This document shows, piece after piece, positions 1 through 5,615 of a stretch of DNA of 9,296 nt. The stretch is from Candidatus Magasanikbacteria bacterium RIFCSPHIGHO2_02_FULL_50_9b (GTDB lineage: Bacteria; Patescibacteriota; Patescibacteriia; Magasanikbacterales; 2-02-FULL-50-9b). Below the pieces are notes generated by a model that worked only from the letters and a program-made list of their open reading frames with translations, was not told where the DNA came from and made no database searches. Both the position numbers and the translations under genes were made by a program. The stretch covers positions 1-9,296 of the forward strand of contig MFQD01000029.1 of NCBI GenBank assembly GCA_001782975.1, written 5' to 3'. The stretch's first letter is position 1, and the number at the start of each line of letters is the position of its first letter.

Positions 1-241
1 TATCGTCGTTGGCCTGCGCCGTGACGCTCGGCAAATCGATGAGGGTCGGCTTGCCGTCTGCTTCAGGATCTGCGGGCAAGTGCTCGACTTTCGTCGCGCC
101 TTCCGGCAATTCGCCATGACGCGGCTGTTCTTCGAACACTGGCGGCACTTCCGCCGCCGCAGCCACGTCGGTCTGACCCTTGACCGCAGCCTGAGCCGCT
201 GCTTCCGCACGACGCTTCTTTTGATCCGCACGAGACGCCAT
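1..241 (-). CDS. Partial hypothetical protein, Ala/Glu-rich N-terminus (runs off left edge)
   Basis: This is an open frame on the minus strand starting at ATG 241-239 and still open at the left edge, giving 80 codons. The protein begins MASRADQKKRRAEAAA. A basic first dozen residues is followed by Ala-, Glu- and Pro-rich, hydrophilic sequence with no membrane segment or signal peptide, so the visible part looks disordered. The start is well supported: AGGAGG lies at 252-247, five bases ahead of the ATG, and a strong promoter lies further upstream (395-423). It is more GC-rich and GCG-rich than the genes to its right. I do not recognise the family. The folded part, if any, lies outside the window. 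It is a separate transcription unit from the Wzz operon. Confidence 0.7.
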   Translation of the reverse strand, partial: MASRADQKKRRAEAAAQAAVKGQTDVAAAAEVPPVFEEQPRHGELPEGATKVEHLPADPEADGKPTLIDLPSVTAQANDD

Positions 242-246
242 GGCGC

Positions 247-252
247 CCTCCT
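247..252 (-). promoter_or_regulatory. Strong Shine-Dalgarno site for the left partial gene
   Basis: Reading on the minus strand, AGGAGG lies at 252-247, followed by a five-base spacer and the ATG at 241. This near-perfect site fixes the start. It contrasts with the operon genes to the right, which have no visible SD. Confidence 0.8.
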
Positions 253-394
253 TTTTGATGCACAACAAACCGCGAAACGGTCAGTCGCGCGGGTTGAAAA
301 ATATTGAGCTGTAACTCGCCTGAAGCGAAACTCACCCGCGAACGGGCAAGGATCTTGGTGGCCAGGCGTGACAAATGCCAGCTCAAGACTCTCC

Positions 395-423
395 ACCATA
401 TCAGAACTTCACAAAATTGTCAA
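395..423 (-). promoter_or_regulatory. Sigma70-type promoter for the left partial gene
   Basis: On the minus strand, TTGACA (423-418) is followed by a 17-base spacer and TATGGT (400-395). The -35 is perfect and the spacing ideal. The predicted start near 388 leaves a leader of about 147 bases before the ATG at 241. That leader holds a small CCCG-UUCG-CGGG hairpin (346-335), but no riboswitch class that I recognise. Confidence 0.7.
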
Positions 424-432
424 GGGCTGAGT

Positions 433-459
433 AAAAAAATTGGCTATCTTAAAATAACC
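433..459 (-). terminator. Weak intrinsic terminator ending the Wzz operon
   Basis: On the minus strand, GGTTAT (459-454) pairs with ATAGCC (447-442) around a six-base loop, with one G-U pair. The stem is followed by AATTTTTTT (441-433). The stem is short and A/T-rich, so termination may be partial. It lies about 20 bases after the stop of the Wzz-like gene and just ahead of the next promoter. Confidence 0.5.
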
Positions 460-481
460 CGGCTGTGGAAAACTTTTTTAG

Positions 482-1075
482 CTAAATTGAGCGCTTTCTT
501 GACCGTAAATATAGCAAAGAAGCACCGGTTCCGGCAAGAAAACCACCGAGGCCAATGGCAGCAAAGTGCGGACGCGCCGGCAGCTTGGCGGCAATTGCGC
601 GGTCAATTAACCGAAAATCAGCGGCGTTGACGGCAAAATCATTGCCTGATTGGGTCAAAACATAAGTCACGGCAGTTGCGATGTTGACTGCCTGCTGCTT
701 GTCCGGATGGTAGGCAGCGACGCGCAAAATGCCGGTGTTGTAGACAACGCTCGCTTCGACTGTTTTTTGCCAGAGTTCACGACGCAACAATTCATCGCCG
801 GCAAAATAGGTGGCGTCAACGCCGAGCGAAACGGAAATGACGCGGTTAAAAAATTCGCTGGTGCCAACAATTTGTGCGAGATTTTGCGCGATGCGTTCCG
901 CAGCTTTGCTGCTCGTGTACGGATCAACACCCGGAATCGCGCGCGGGGTGACGAGGATGCGCGCTTCGGCTGCGTATTGCAGGGGCACGAATACCGGCGC
1001 GAGAATCATGGCGAGCAATCCGATGACCACACCAAAAAAAATTGACGTTGAAATTGAACGCGATCGCATGCTCAT
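482..1075 (-). CDS. Wzz-like polysaccharide co-polymerase / chain-length determinant
   Basis: The 197-residue protein has the layout of Wzz/YveK-type membrane proteins: a short basic N-terminus, a first membrane helix at about 11-33, an extracytoplasmic domain, and a second helix at about 172-190 ending in a basic tail (RSRKRS). The segment DPYTSSKAAERIAQNLAQIV (51-70), followed by an SEFF motif, matches the usual Wzz region of the form 'D-Y-S-x-A-x-x-I-A'. The LIDRAIAAKLPARP segment before the second helix is the usual pre-membrane Pro-containing stretch. Family members control chain length or export of surface polysaccharides. It is short for the family and has no attached tyrosine kinase. 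Its ATG overlaps the TGA of the upstream HtrA-like gene by four bases (ATGA), which implies translational coupling. It is the last gene of the four-gene operon. Confidence 0.75.
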   Translation of the reverse strand: MSMRSRSISTSIFFGVVIGLLAMILAPVFVPLQYAAEARILVTPRAIPGVDPYTSSKAAERIAQNLAQIVGTSEFFNRVISVSLGVDATYFAGDELLRRELWQKTVEASVVYNTGILRVAAYHPDKQQAVNIATAVTYVLTQSGNDFAVNAADFRLIDRAIAAKLPARPHFAAIGLGGFLAGTGASLLYLRSRKRSI

Positions 1076-2127
1076 ATTTTTTTAAGGGTGATGGTAATTT
1101 CAAGTGGCGCGTTTTTGCGCTCAAGCGTCAGCGTTGCCGTGCCTAAACTATACACGGTACTCACCAACTCGAACAGTGAGGCGCTCGCTTCGACGGGCTG
1201 ACGGTTGATATGGGTGATGATATCCCCTTCTTTCAATTCTGACAGCGTGGATTGTTCAACAACAAACCCGCGCGCGATGAGTGTGTTCGCGAGTGTGAGA
1301 ACTGGCGTTCGTGTTGCGTTCGTCACGCGCACCGGAAACGTCGGACGATTTGCAACACCACGCGCGAATGCGGATTCAAAACCGGCGCGCAATTGATCTA
1401 TCGGAATGATTATCACATTGTTGTTAGTGCGGCGCTCGGCGATGCCAACCAGTTCACCACGCGTGGTGATGACCGGTGCGCCGTCAATTGCAAATTGCGG
1501 GAGCGGTTCAACGATCGTTGCGGCAAATGAAATTCGGTCACCGAATTCAGACGGGCATCGATCAGTCACGCAGGCACGCGCGTCCTGCAACGTCACCGGA
1601 ATGGCGGTGTGTGCAAGTATGATCGCGAGCCGCGAACCGCGTGGTATATTTTCGAGTGTGGTCGAGTCAAGCAACCGCGCATCGCGTACCGATGTTTTCA
1701 CAAACGCAAAGTGCGACGCCGGATCAATCACGATTTTTTCAACGGTCCCCATTGCGCGCGGGTGGATGATCACGCGTTTTGTTTTTGCAGCTGCGGCGGC
1801 GGTGGTGATAAACCACCCATCACCCGTGATCGCGGTAGCCGTTGCAAGTGGCTGATCAATTTTGTCGCCGTAAAAAACCGCAACAGATTCTTGCGCATTT
1901 TTCACCCGTCGTTCTTCAATGGTTTCAGTTGACGTGCGCTCGATGCGCGTTTCGGATGAAATAATTGGTCGCGTGCTGGGGCCATACGCGGTGTACGCGA
2001 GTCCGGCGACGAGTCCGGAAAGTGCGGCGATCAAAATCGTCGTCGCAATGTATGGGGTGCGTGATGCGCGCGCGGCGGGCGTTGTCGTTTGTGTTGCGTC
2101 GCCGGGGATATGTGGGGGCAAAATCAT
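1072..2127 (-). CDS. Membrane-anchored HtrA-like protein with PDZ domain, catalytic triad apparently lost
   Basis: The 351-residue protein has a cytoplasmic N-terminus, one membrane helix (about 27-47), a linker, a trypsin-like domain (about 75-250) and a C-terminal PDZ domain (about 272-349, with GFVVEQS and KEGDIITHINRQPV). This is the DegP/HtrA (S1C) layout. The three active-site motifs are altered. Where the family has TNNHV after the G-S/D-G segment, this has TTAAAAA (108-114), so no His. The DPxTDLA motif reads DPASHFA (135-141), with His in place of Asp. The GNSGGP motif reads IDGAPV (214-219), with Asp in place of Ser. I infer a pseudoprotease acting as a scaffold or binding protein outside the membrane. 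It lies between a seven-helix protein gene and the Wzz-like gene, which suggests an envelope polysaccharide role. No clear SD is seen. The 21-base gap to the upstream gene supports one operon. Confidence 0.78.
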   Translation of the reverse strand: MILPPHIPGDATQTTTPAARASRTPYIATTILIAALSGLVAGLAYTAYGPSTRPIISSETRIERTSTETIEERRVKNAQESVAVFYGDKIDQPLATATAITGDGWFITTAAAAAKTKRVIIHPRAMGTVEKIVIDPASHFAFVKTSVRDARLLDSTTLENIPRGSRLAIILAHTAIPVTLQDARACVTDRCPSEFGDRISFAATIVEPLPQFAIDGAPVITTRGELVGIAERRTNNNVIIIPIDQLRAGFESAFARGVANRPTFPVRVTNATRTPVLTLANTLIARGFVVEQSTLSELKEGDIITHINRQPVEASASLFELVSTVYSLGTATLTLERKNAPLEITITLKKI

Positions 2128-2148
2128 AGATTCAATCTGCGACGCAGC

Positions 2149-2736
2149 TTACAACACCCACCGAAATCCGACAACAAACAACGCGATGACGAGTGCCGCA
2201 ACAACCAGTGTTTGTATGACGGCACGACGCGTGAGGTGATCAGTATTTTTTTCAAGAAGCGTTGCGGACGTTGCGACAACAATAGTGAGCAACGCGCCGA
2301 GCACCATAAAATTTCCGGGGGCAAATAATAAAATAATGAACCACTCGAGTGCGATGAGCGAAATTAATTTTGCACGCGTATTAAAAAACTGCGACGCATC
2401 GAGTGGCCACATAAAACCAACAAGCAACGAGCACACGATGCCGAGCGGAATGATCGCAGTGAGTGTCTCAATTTGCAGCGAGCGCAAACCAAAAATTGCA
2501 GATGACGCTGCCCACAAAAAAAATGCCGCTGTCGCGCCATGGACGATGTCATGTGATTCGAGTTTTGAGCGGAACGAAAGTGCTGCGTGTGCGAGTGCGA
2601 TCGCGGCAGACACGATGATGAGCGCGTAAAAAAGCACGCGGCTGTCAACAAACAGCGCGAGCACAATACCACTTACCAGTACGAGAATTGGCGTTGCGAC
2701 GCGATGATTTTTTTTGAGTCTCGCTGCTGACATCAT
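2149..2736 (-). CDS. Hypothetical seven-helix membrane protein
   Basis: I do not recognise this family. Starting at ATG 2736 (a second ATG follows at once at 2733), the 195-residue protein is almost wholly hydrophobic. About seven membrane helices are visible at roughly 13-30, 34-54, 64-84, 92-110, 122-139, 142-160 and 172-193, with a basic N-terminus (RLKKNHR) and short loops. A longer frame opens at 2841, but it lies inside the upstream permease gene and adds a Cys/Trp-rich segment unlike the rest, so I chose 2736. The start lies seven bases after the stop of the AI-2E-type gene, and the end is 21 bases before the HtrA-like gene. It therefore belongs to the operon and could be a transport or polymerase partner, but nothing in the sequence proves that. 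Confidence 0.65.
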   Translation of the reverse strand: MMSAARLKKNHRVATPILVLVSGIVLALFVDSRVLFYALIIVSAAIALAHAALSFRSKLESHDIVHGATAAFFLWAASSAIFGLRSLQIETLTAIIPLGIVCSLLVGFMWPLDASQFFNTRAKLISLIALEWFIILLFAPGNFMVLGALLTIVVATSATLLEKNTDHLTRRAVIQTLVVAALVIALFVVGFRWVL

Positions 2737-2743
2737 ATGCTGA

Positions 2744-3781
2744 TTAACTGTCGCGCGTTTCGCGGACAGATTCCAACACTGCAACCAGCAGCGATGCGGC
2801 TGGCACGCCGAGGAACACGCCGATAACACCCATAAGTTCATAGGCGAGAAGGATCATCATGATGGACAGCGCTGGATTGACGCCCGCTGCTTTTTGCATG
2901 ATCTTTGGCACCATCACATTATTTTGGATCACTTGAATGGCGTAATAAACCGCCGCAGTGATGATCGCAACGAATGGCGAAACGGTCAGTGCGAAAAAAA
3001 TCCCGAAGAGTGATGAAAGAATTGGGCCAGCGTATGGAATGAATTCAAGCAGTGCGGCAAGCGCGGCAAGCGCGAATGGGTATGGGACGCCGATGATGGT
3101 GAGCGCAATGTAGACACAGATGCCAACGAGAAGCGACAGAATGAGTTGACCGCGCGCCCAGCCGCCAAGGCGAAATTGCGAATTGAACAACATGCGTTCC
3201 GTGAACGGAACAAATTTGATCGGAATCCAGCTGAGCAGTGCGCGTTTCATCGCAACTTCTTCAACGACAAAATAAAAGGTTAAAACAAGGACAACAACGA
3301 ATGAGCCAATCGCCTGAATGACGCCCCGCACCGTTGAAAGCACGCTCGTCAACGTGACAGCAACGCCAGTTTTTGCCGCTTCAGCAATTGAATTGATGTT
3401 GGATTGGACGATGTTTTTGAGCGATGCGCTCGTTTCAGGGGGCAACAGTGTGATGACGCGATCCCAATAGTCGCCAAAATTTTGTGCGATCTGAGAAATT
3501 TCGTAGACAAGCAATGGCGCGAGCGCCCACCCAACGCCGACAAATGCGGCAAATGCGATGACGTAGATAAATGCAACGGTGACACCACGATTGATTCCTT
3601 TTTTTTCCGCCCATGCCGCGGCTGGGTGCATGATTGTGGCGAGAATAAAAGAAATAAAAATGAGCAGCATGACGTCGCGAACGATCCACGCGACCCAGAG
3701 CAGGCACGCGATTGCAAATGCGCGCACGATCGTGCCGGTTGAAATGGTGACGCCTTGATTGTGTGTCGACATAGTTGTCAT
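2744..3781 (-). CDS. AI-2E/PerM family predicted permease
   Basis: The 345-residue polytopic protein has the hallmarks of the AI-2E transporter family (PF01594; relatives include TqsA, PerM and YdiK). Two N-terminal helix pairs are followed by a long amphipathic segment (about 95-150). Then come LGGWARGQLILSLL (205-218), GVPYPFALAALAALLEFIPY (231-250) followed by AGP, and QNNVMVPKIMQKAAGVNPAL (286-305), with GVFLGVPAAS (321-330) close to the end. Family members export small molecules or ions; the substrate cannot be read from sequence, and AI-2 itself is not implied. The full family length is present. Two starts are possible, ATG 3781 and ATG 3772, neither with an SD. I chose 3781 because its distance from the -10 exactly mirrors that of smpB on the other side. 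It is the first gene of the operon. Confidence 0.88.
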   Translation of the reverse strand: MTTMSTHNQGVTISTGTIVRAFAIACLLWVAWIVRDVMLLIFISFILATIMHPAAAWAEKKGINRGVTVAFIYVIAFAAFVGVGWALAPLLVYEISQIAQNFGDYWDRVITLLPPETSASLKNIVQSNINSIAEAAKTGVAVTLTSVLSTVRGVIQAIGSFVVVLVLTFYFVVEEVAMKRALLSWIPIKFVPFTERMLFNSQFRLGGWARGQLILSLLVGICVYIALTIIGVPYPFALAALAALLEFIPYAGPILSSLFGIFFALTVSPFVAIITAAVYYAIQVIQNNVMVPKIMQKAAGVNPALSIMMILLAYELMGVIGVFLGVPAASLLVAVLESVRETRDS

Positions 3782-3804
3782 TTTTTTGGTGCATCAAGTA
3801 TACT
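3775..3804 (+). promoter_or_regulatory. smpB promoter, rightward half of a symmetrical bidirectional promoter
   Basis: TTGTCA (3775-3780), an 18-base spacer and TATACT (3799-3804) precede smpB. The predicted transcript starts near 3811, only about nine bases before the ATG, and there is no SD. The -10 lies in the 8-base palindrome AGTATACT (3797-3804), shared with the leftward promoter. Confidence 0.72.
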
Positions 3805-3826
3805 CGATTTCACACAGATATGCCAA
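3797..3826 (-). promoter_or_regulatory. Operon promoter, leftward half of a symmetrical bidirectional promoter
   Basis: On the minus strand, TTGGCA (3826-3821), an 18-base spacer and TATACT (3802-3797) precede the AI-2E-type gene. The ATG at 3781 is 16 bases from the end of the -10, exactly as the smpB ATG at 3820 is from its own. The -35 lies over the first codons of smpB. Confidence 0.68.
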
Positions 3827-4272
3827 CGCTATCGGAAAACAAATGGGCACGACGCGATTATGAAATCCTTGATGAAGTCGAGGCTGGTTTAGAATTGCTC
3901 GGACACGAAGTGAAACCAGTGCGCGCTGGGCAGATGAAATTGCGCGGTGCGTTTGTCAAAATTGTGGGCGGTGCGTTGGTGTTGCTCGGCGCGTTCATTC
4001 CGCGCTACGAAAAAGCTTCTGACGCGGTGGTGGGCGGATACGATCCGTATCGCACGCGACGATTGCTCGTGCATACAAAGGAATTAAAAAAAATATTTGA
4101 TCTGGTTGAATCAAGGGGATATACTATTATTCCGCTGAGTGTATACACACGCGGTCGATTGATTAAATTAAAAATTGCCGTTGCACGCGGACGCCGCGAA
4201 CATGAAAAACGCGAAGTTTTAAAGCGTCGCGACATTGAACGCGAAGTGCGACAAGCGTTAAAACAAAAATAA
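3820..4272 (+). CDS. smpB: SsrA-binding protein SmpB
   Basis: SmpB binds the tRNA-like domain of tmRNA and carries it to stalled ribosomes for trans-translation in the cytoplasm. The 150-residue product shows the family blocks in order: NKWARRDYEILDEVEAGLEL (7-26), LGHEVKPVRAGQMKLRGAFV (27-46; family form LGTEVKSLRxGxxNL), DPYRTRRLLVHTKELKKI (75-92), YTIIPLSVYTRGRLIKLKIA (101-120) and GRREHEKR (124-131; family form GKKxxDKR), followed by a basic helical tail that enters the mRNA channel. The frame is open upstream to 3775, but the extra 15 residues lie in the promoter and resemble nothing in SmpB, so ATG 3820 is the start. There is no SD and the leader is very short. Its partner tmRNA gene lies about 730 bases downstream on the same strand. 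Confidence 0.96.
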   Translation: MPTLSENKWARRDYEILDEVEAGLELLGHEVKPVRAGQMKLRGAFVKIVGGALVLLGAFIPRYEKASDAVVGGYDPYRTRRLLVHTKELKKIFDLVESRGYTIIPLSVYTRGRLIKLKIAVARGRREHEKREVLKRRDIEREVRQALKQK

Positions 4273-4273
4273 T

Positions 4274-4468
4274 ATGAAAATTGAAGAGCCAAAATTATTG
4301 CCGACTGATGTGAGCGCAGATGGTTCATCAGATGAAACTATCGCTGAATTACTTGGTGGCGAGGAAACAACGCCAGATACGCAGAAACCGGTAAAACCAG
4401 AATATGCTGATACACAGGTTGTACGGATGGTAAGAATCAATCCTGATGGCACCAAAACAAATGCTTGA
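4274..4468 (+). CDS. Small acidic hypothetical protein downstream of smpB
   Basis: This is a 64-codon frame whose ATG follows the smpB stop after one base, so the two are probably cotranscribed and translationally coupled. The product is acidic and mostly hydrophilic, rich in Glu, Asp, Thr and Pro, with no membrane segment or Cys. It ends with a slightly more ordered stretch (TQVVRMVRINPDGTKTN). I do not recognise a family. The tight spacing and continuous frame argue that it is real, though a 64-residue frame could also arise by chance. It ends five bases from the end of the convergent coiled-coil gene, and no clear terminator separates them. Confidence 0.55.
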   Translation: MKIEEPKLLPTDVSADGSSDETIAELLGGEETTPDTQKPVKPEYADTQVVRMVRINPDGTKTNA

Positions 4469-4473
4469 TGTGA

Positions 4474-4848
4474 CTACAGGGTCACCTGCACCGGAAATGG
4501 GGTAAGATTTTTCAACTGCTCTGATTTCGAATCACCGACAACTTCTGTTTCGCGCAAAGTGTCAATGACTGCGTCAACTTTTTTATCTTCTTTTTGAAGC
4601 GCCAAATTTAGTTCGCCCTTGTACTCACGATCTTTTTTATCAACGTAGTCCATGATTTCGTGTTTGGCTTTATTTATCATGGGCGGCACCATTTCACCGA
4701 TCGCTTTTTCGATCATGGGTGGTACAATTTCAGTAACCACTTCAGTTACCACTTCTTTAACATCCGCTTTTGTAACCATATTCGTTGCAATATGCTGCAA
4801 CAACTCTGTCGCCTCTTCTGATGTAAATGTACCAACCTCCTGTGGCAT
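4474..4848 (-). CDS. Small coiled-coil hypothetical protein with internal repeats
   Basis: The 124-residue product starts at ATG 4848. A longer TTG frame from 4896 would run through the promoter and is not favoured. The sequence is charged and helical: EEATELLQHIA, then KADVKEVVTEVVTEIVPPMI (27-46), then a central tandem repeat, EIVPPMIEKAIG/EMVPPMINKAKH (40-63), then KKDREYKGELNLALQKEDKK (71-90) and a short non-helical tail. The pattern fits a coiled-coil or helical-bundle oligomer. I recognise no catalytic motif or named domain. It converges on the smpB unit with a five-base gap, and its promoter backs onto that of ssrA. A similar small helical protein is encoded at 7311-7625, but shared origin is only a guess. 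Confidence 0.68.
   Translation of the reverse strand: MPQEVGTFTSEEATELLQHIATNMVTKADVKEVVTEVVTEIVPPMIEKAIGEMVPPMINKAKHEIMDYVDKKDREYKGELNLALQKEDKKVDAVIDTLRETEVVGDSKSEQLKNLTPFPVQVTL
4676..4755 (-). repeat. Tandem repeats inside the coiled-coil gene
   Basis: Two 21-base near copies start at 4676 and 4712 (ATCATGGG-GG-AC-ATTTCA on the plus strand), a 36-base period equal to 12 codons. Next to them lie two 12-base copies, AGTAACCACTTC (4732-4743) and AGTTACCACTTC (4744-4755), differing at one base and encoding VVTE twice. They look like in-frame duplications. Confidence 0.75.
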
Positions 4849-4876
4849 AGTTTTAATAGTAATGACTGATGAGGCA

Positions 4877-4885
4877 GTTATATCA
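4877..4885 (-). promoter_or_regulatory. Extended -10 promoter of the coiled-coil gene
   Basis: On the minus strand, TGATATAAC (4885-4877) is an extended -10 (TGn plus TATAAC). The predicted start near 4870 is about 22 bases ahead of the ATG at 4848. A TTGACA further upstream (4915-4910) is 27 bases away, too far to be its -35. Confidence 0.5.
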
Positions 4886-4928
4886 CAACTGTTCAAAATA
4901 AAAAATTCATGTCAAGCGTATTAATTCA

Positions 4929-4957
4929 TTGACAAACAGGTGTTTTTTTGATACACT
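4929..4957 (+). promoter_or_regulatory. ssrA promoter
   Basis: TTGACA (4929-4934), a 17-base spacer and TACACT (4952-4957) form a strong sigma70-type promoter. The predicted start near 4964 gives a precursor leader of about 40 bases before the mature tmRNA 5' end at 5004, which RNase P would remove. Confidence 0.78.
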
Positions 4958-5003
4958 TTTCTCTAGCGATTCGCCCTTTAACAATTTAAGACATTTTCCA
5001 AAC

Positions 5004-5401
5004 GGGGATGACAGGCTTCGAGGGGAAAAAGAAGGCCCGAACGGGCGTGTCGGGAATGTCCCGCTTCTCGTAAAACGCGAGGCAACCCAAAGTGCAAACA
5101 TTGTTGCACGCGCAAAGGCAACGGTAGCGAACTTGTTCGCTCCGTCCTTTGCACCAGCATTAGCTTAATCGCTTGATGCCGCCGACGCATTCGCTGACGG
5201 AATGCGTATCGGTGTTATACACAGTCAGGTAGGGATCGCGGGCGCCATTGGTCGCGCGCGGTTTCCGAAATTAATACCGATCGTGTGCGCGTTTCTTTGT
5301 TCGCGTGTTGTGCGCGCATACGTAAAATCACGCGGACTACACACGTAGGCCGAGGGCGACCTTTTTCTTCGACCCGGGTTCAATTCCCGGCATCTCCACC
5401 A
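5004..5401 (+). ncRNA. ssrA: tmRNA (transfer-messenger RNA), 398 bases
   Basis: The RNA rescues stalled ribosomes together with SmpB. The tRNA-like ends are clear: GGGGATG (5004-5010) pairs with CATCTCC (5391-5397), with a G-U at the third pair, the alanine identity element for alanyl-tRNA synthetase. An unpaired A and encoded CCA (5399-5401) follow. The T arm is CCGGG-TTCAATT-CCCGG (5374-5390). The D-like segment (GACAGGCTTCGAGG) and the conserved GACTACACACGTAG near the 3' end are also present. The likely tag frame resumes at GCA 5094 and stops at TAA 5166-5168, giving 24 residues that begin ANIVARAK and end FAPALA. A hydrophobic ALA-type end is what ClpXP-type proteases recognise. Hairpins after the tag (for example ACGCATTC/GAATGCGT) fit the pseudoknot region. 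The molecule is one piece, not the permuted form. The resume codon is inferred from the usual GCA-AAC pattern. Confidence 0.95.
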
Positions 5402-5405
5402 AAGT

Positions 5406-5544
5406 TTTTGTTCCTGCTTTCTGTTCACGAGCACACGTCGGACGCCACACGCGTCCTCATTCGTCCTCGCCAGCGCTCACGAAGTGCAACTCTGTTGCAC
5501 GTTCGCTTGGCTGTGGGTCTCGCTCACAGAAAGCGGGAACAAAA
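5406..5544. repeat. 139-bp element with 19-bp inverted ends and internal hairpins
   Basis: TTTTGTTCCTGCTTTCTGT (5406-5424) is the inverted copy of 5526-5544 at every position but one, and that one forms a U-G pair in RNA. Between the arms lie a perfect 6-bp hairpin, GGACGC/GCGTCC (5440-5456), and an 11-bp hairpin with one bulged base (5480-5505, core GTGCAAC-TCT-GTTGCAC). As RNA this would be a branched structure. As DNA it could be a small MITE-like insertion, but I see no target-site duplication. It starts five bases after the CCA end of tmRNA, so it could also stabilise or end the ssrA precursor, although no U-tract follows the right arm. It makes up most of the 214-base gap between ssrA and the next gene. 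Confidence 0.7.
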
Positions 5545-5603
5545 TAATATTGGATTAACTGAGCATGGTGCGCAGTCTCGTTCACGAAACACAAAATTGA
5601 ATT

Positions 5604-5607
5604 GGAG
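5604..5607 (+). promoter_or_regulatory. Shine-Dalgarno site of the DUF1385 gene
   Basis: GGAG at 5604-5607 is eight bases ahead of the ATG at 5616 and fixes that start. No convincing -35/-10 pair was found between 5545 and 5600. Confidence 0.65.
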
Positions 5608-5615
5608 AACCGGAC

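Noticed and set aside
63..386. 107-codon minus-strand frame rich in Ser, Gly and Arg
   Set aside because: It is out of frame with the gene starting at ATG 241, which has a strong SD, and its composition is that of a shifted reading of GC-rich codons.
1406..1855. 149-codon plus-strand frame
   Set aside because: It lies wholly antisense to the HtrA-like gene, whose domains are clear, and has no promoter, SD or recognisable domain.
2737..2841. N-terminal extension of the seven-helix protein
   Set aside because: It lies inside the permease gene, is Cys/Trp-rich unlike the rest, and ATG 2736 fits the operon spacing.
4470..4485. GTGAC/GTCAC inverted repeat as a terminator between two convergent genes
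   Set aside because: The stem is only five pairs, with no U-tract on either strand.
4910..4934. Back-to-back TTGACA boxes (TGTCAA-N13-TTGACA) as a second bidirectional promoter
   Set aside because: The rightward box has a good -10 (ssrA). The leftward one has no acceptable -10 at 16-18 bases; the leftward gene has an extended -10 placed 27 bases away.
4929..5168. 79-codon frame running through the ssrA promoter and 5' half
   Set aside because: It is open only because the tmRNA tag frame ends it. The upstream part overlaps the promoter and tRNA-like domain and is not a protein gene.
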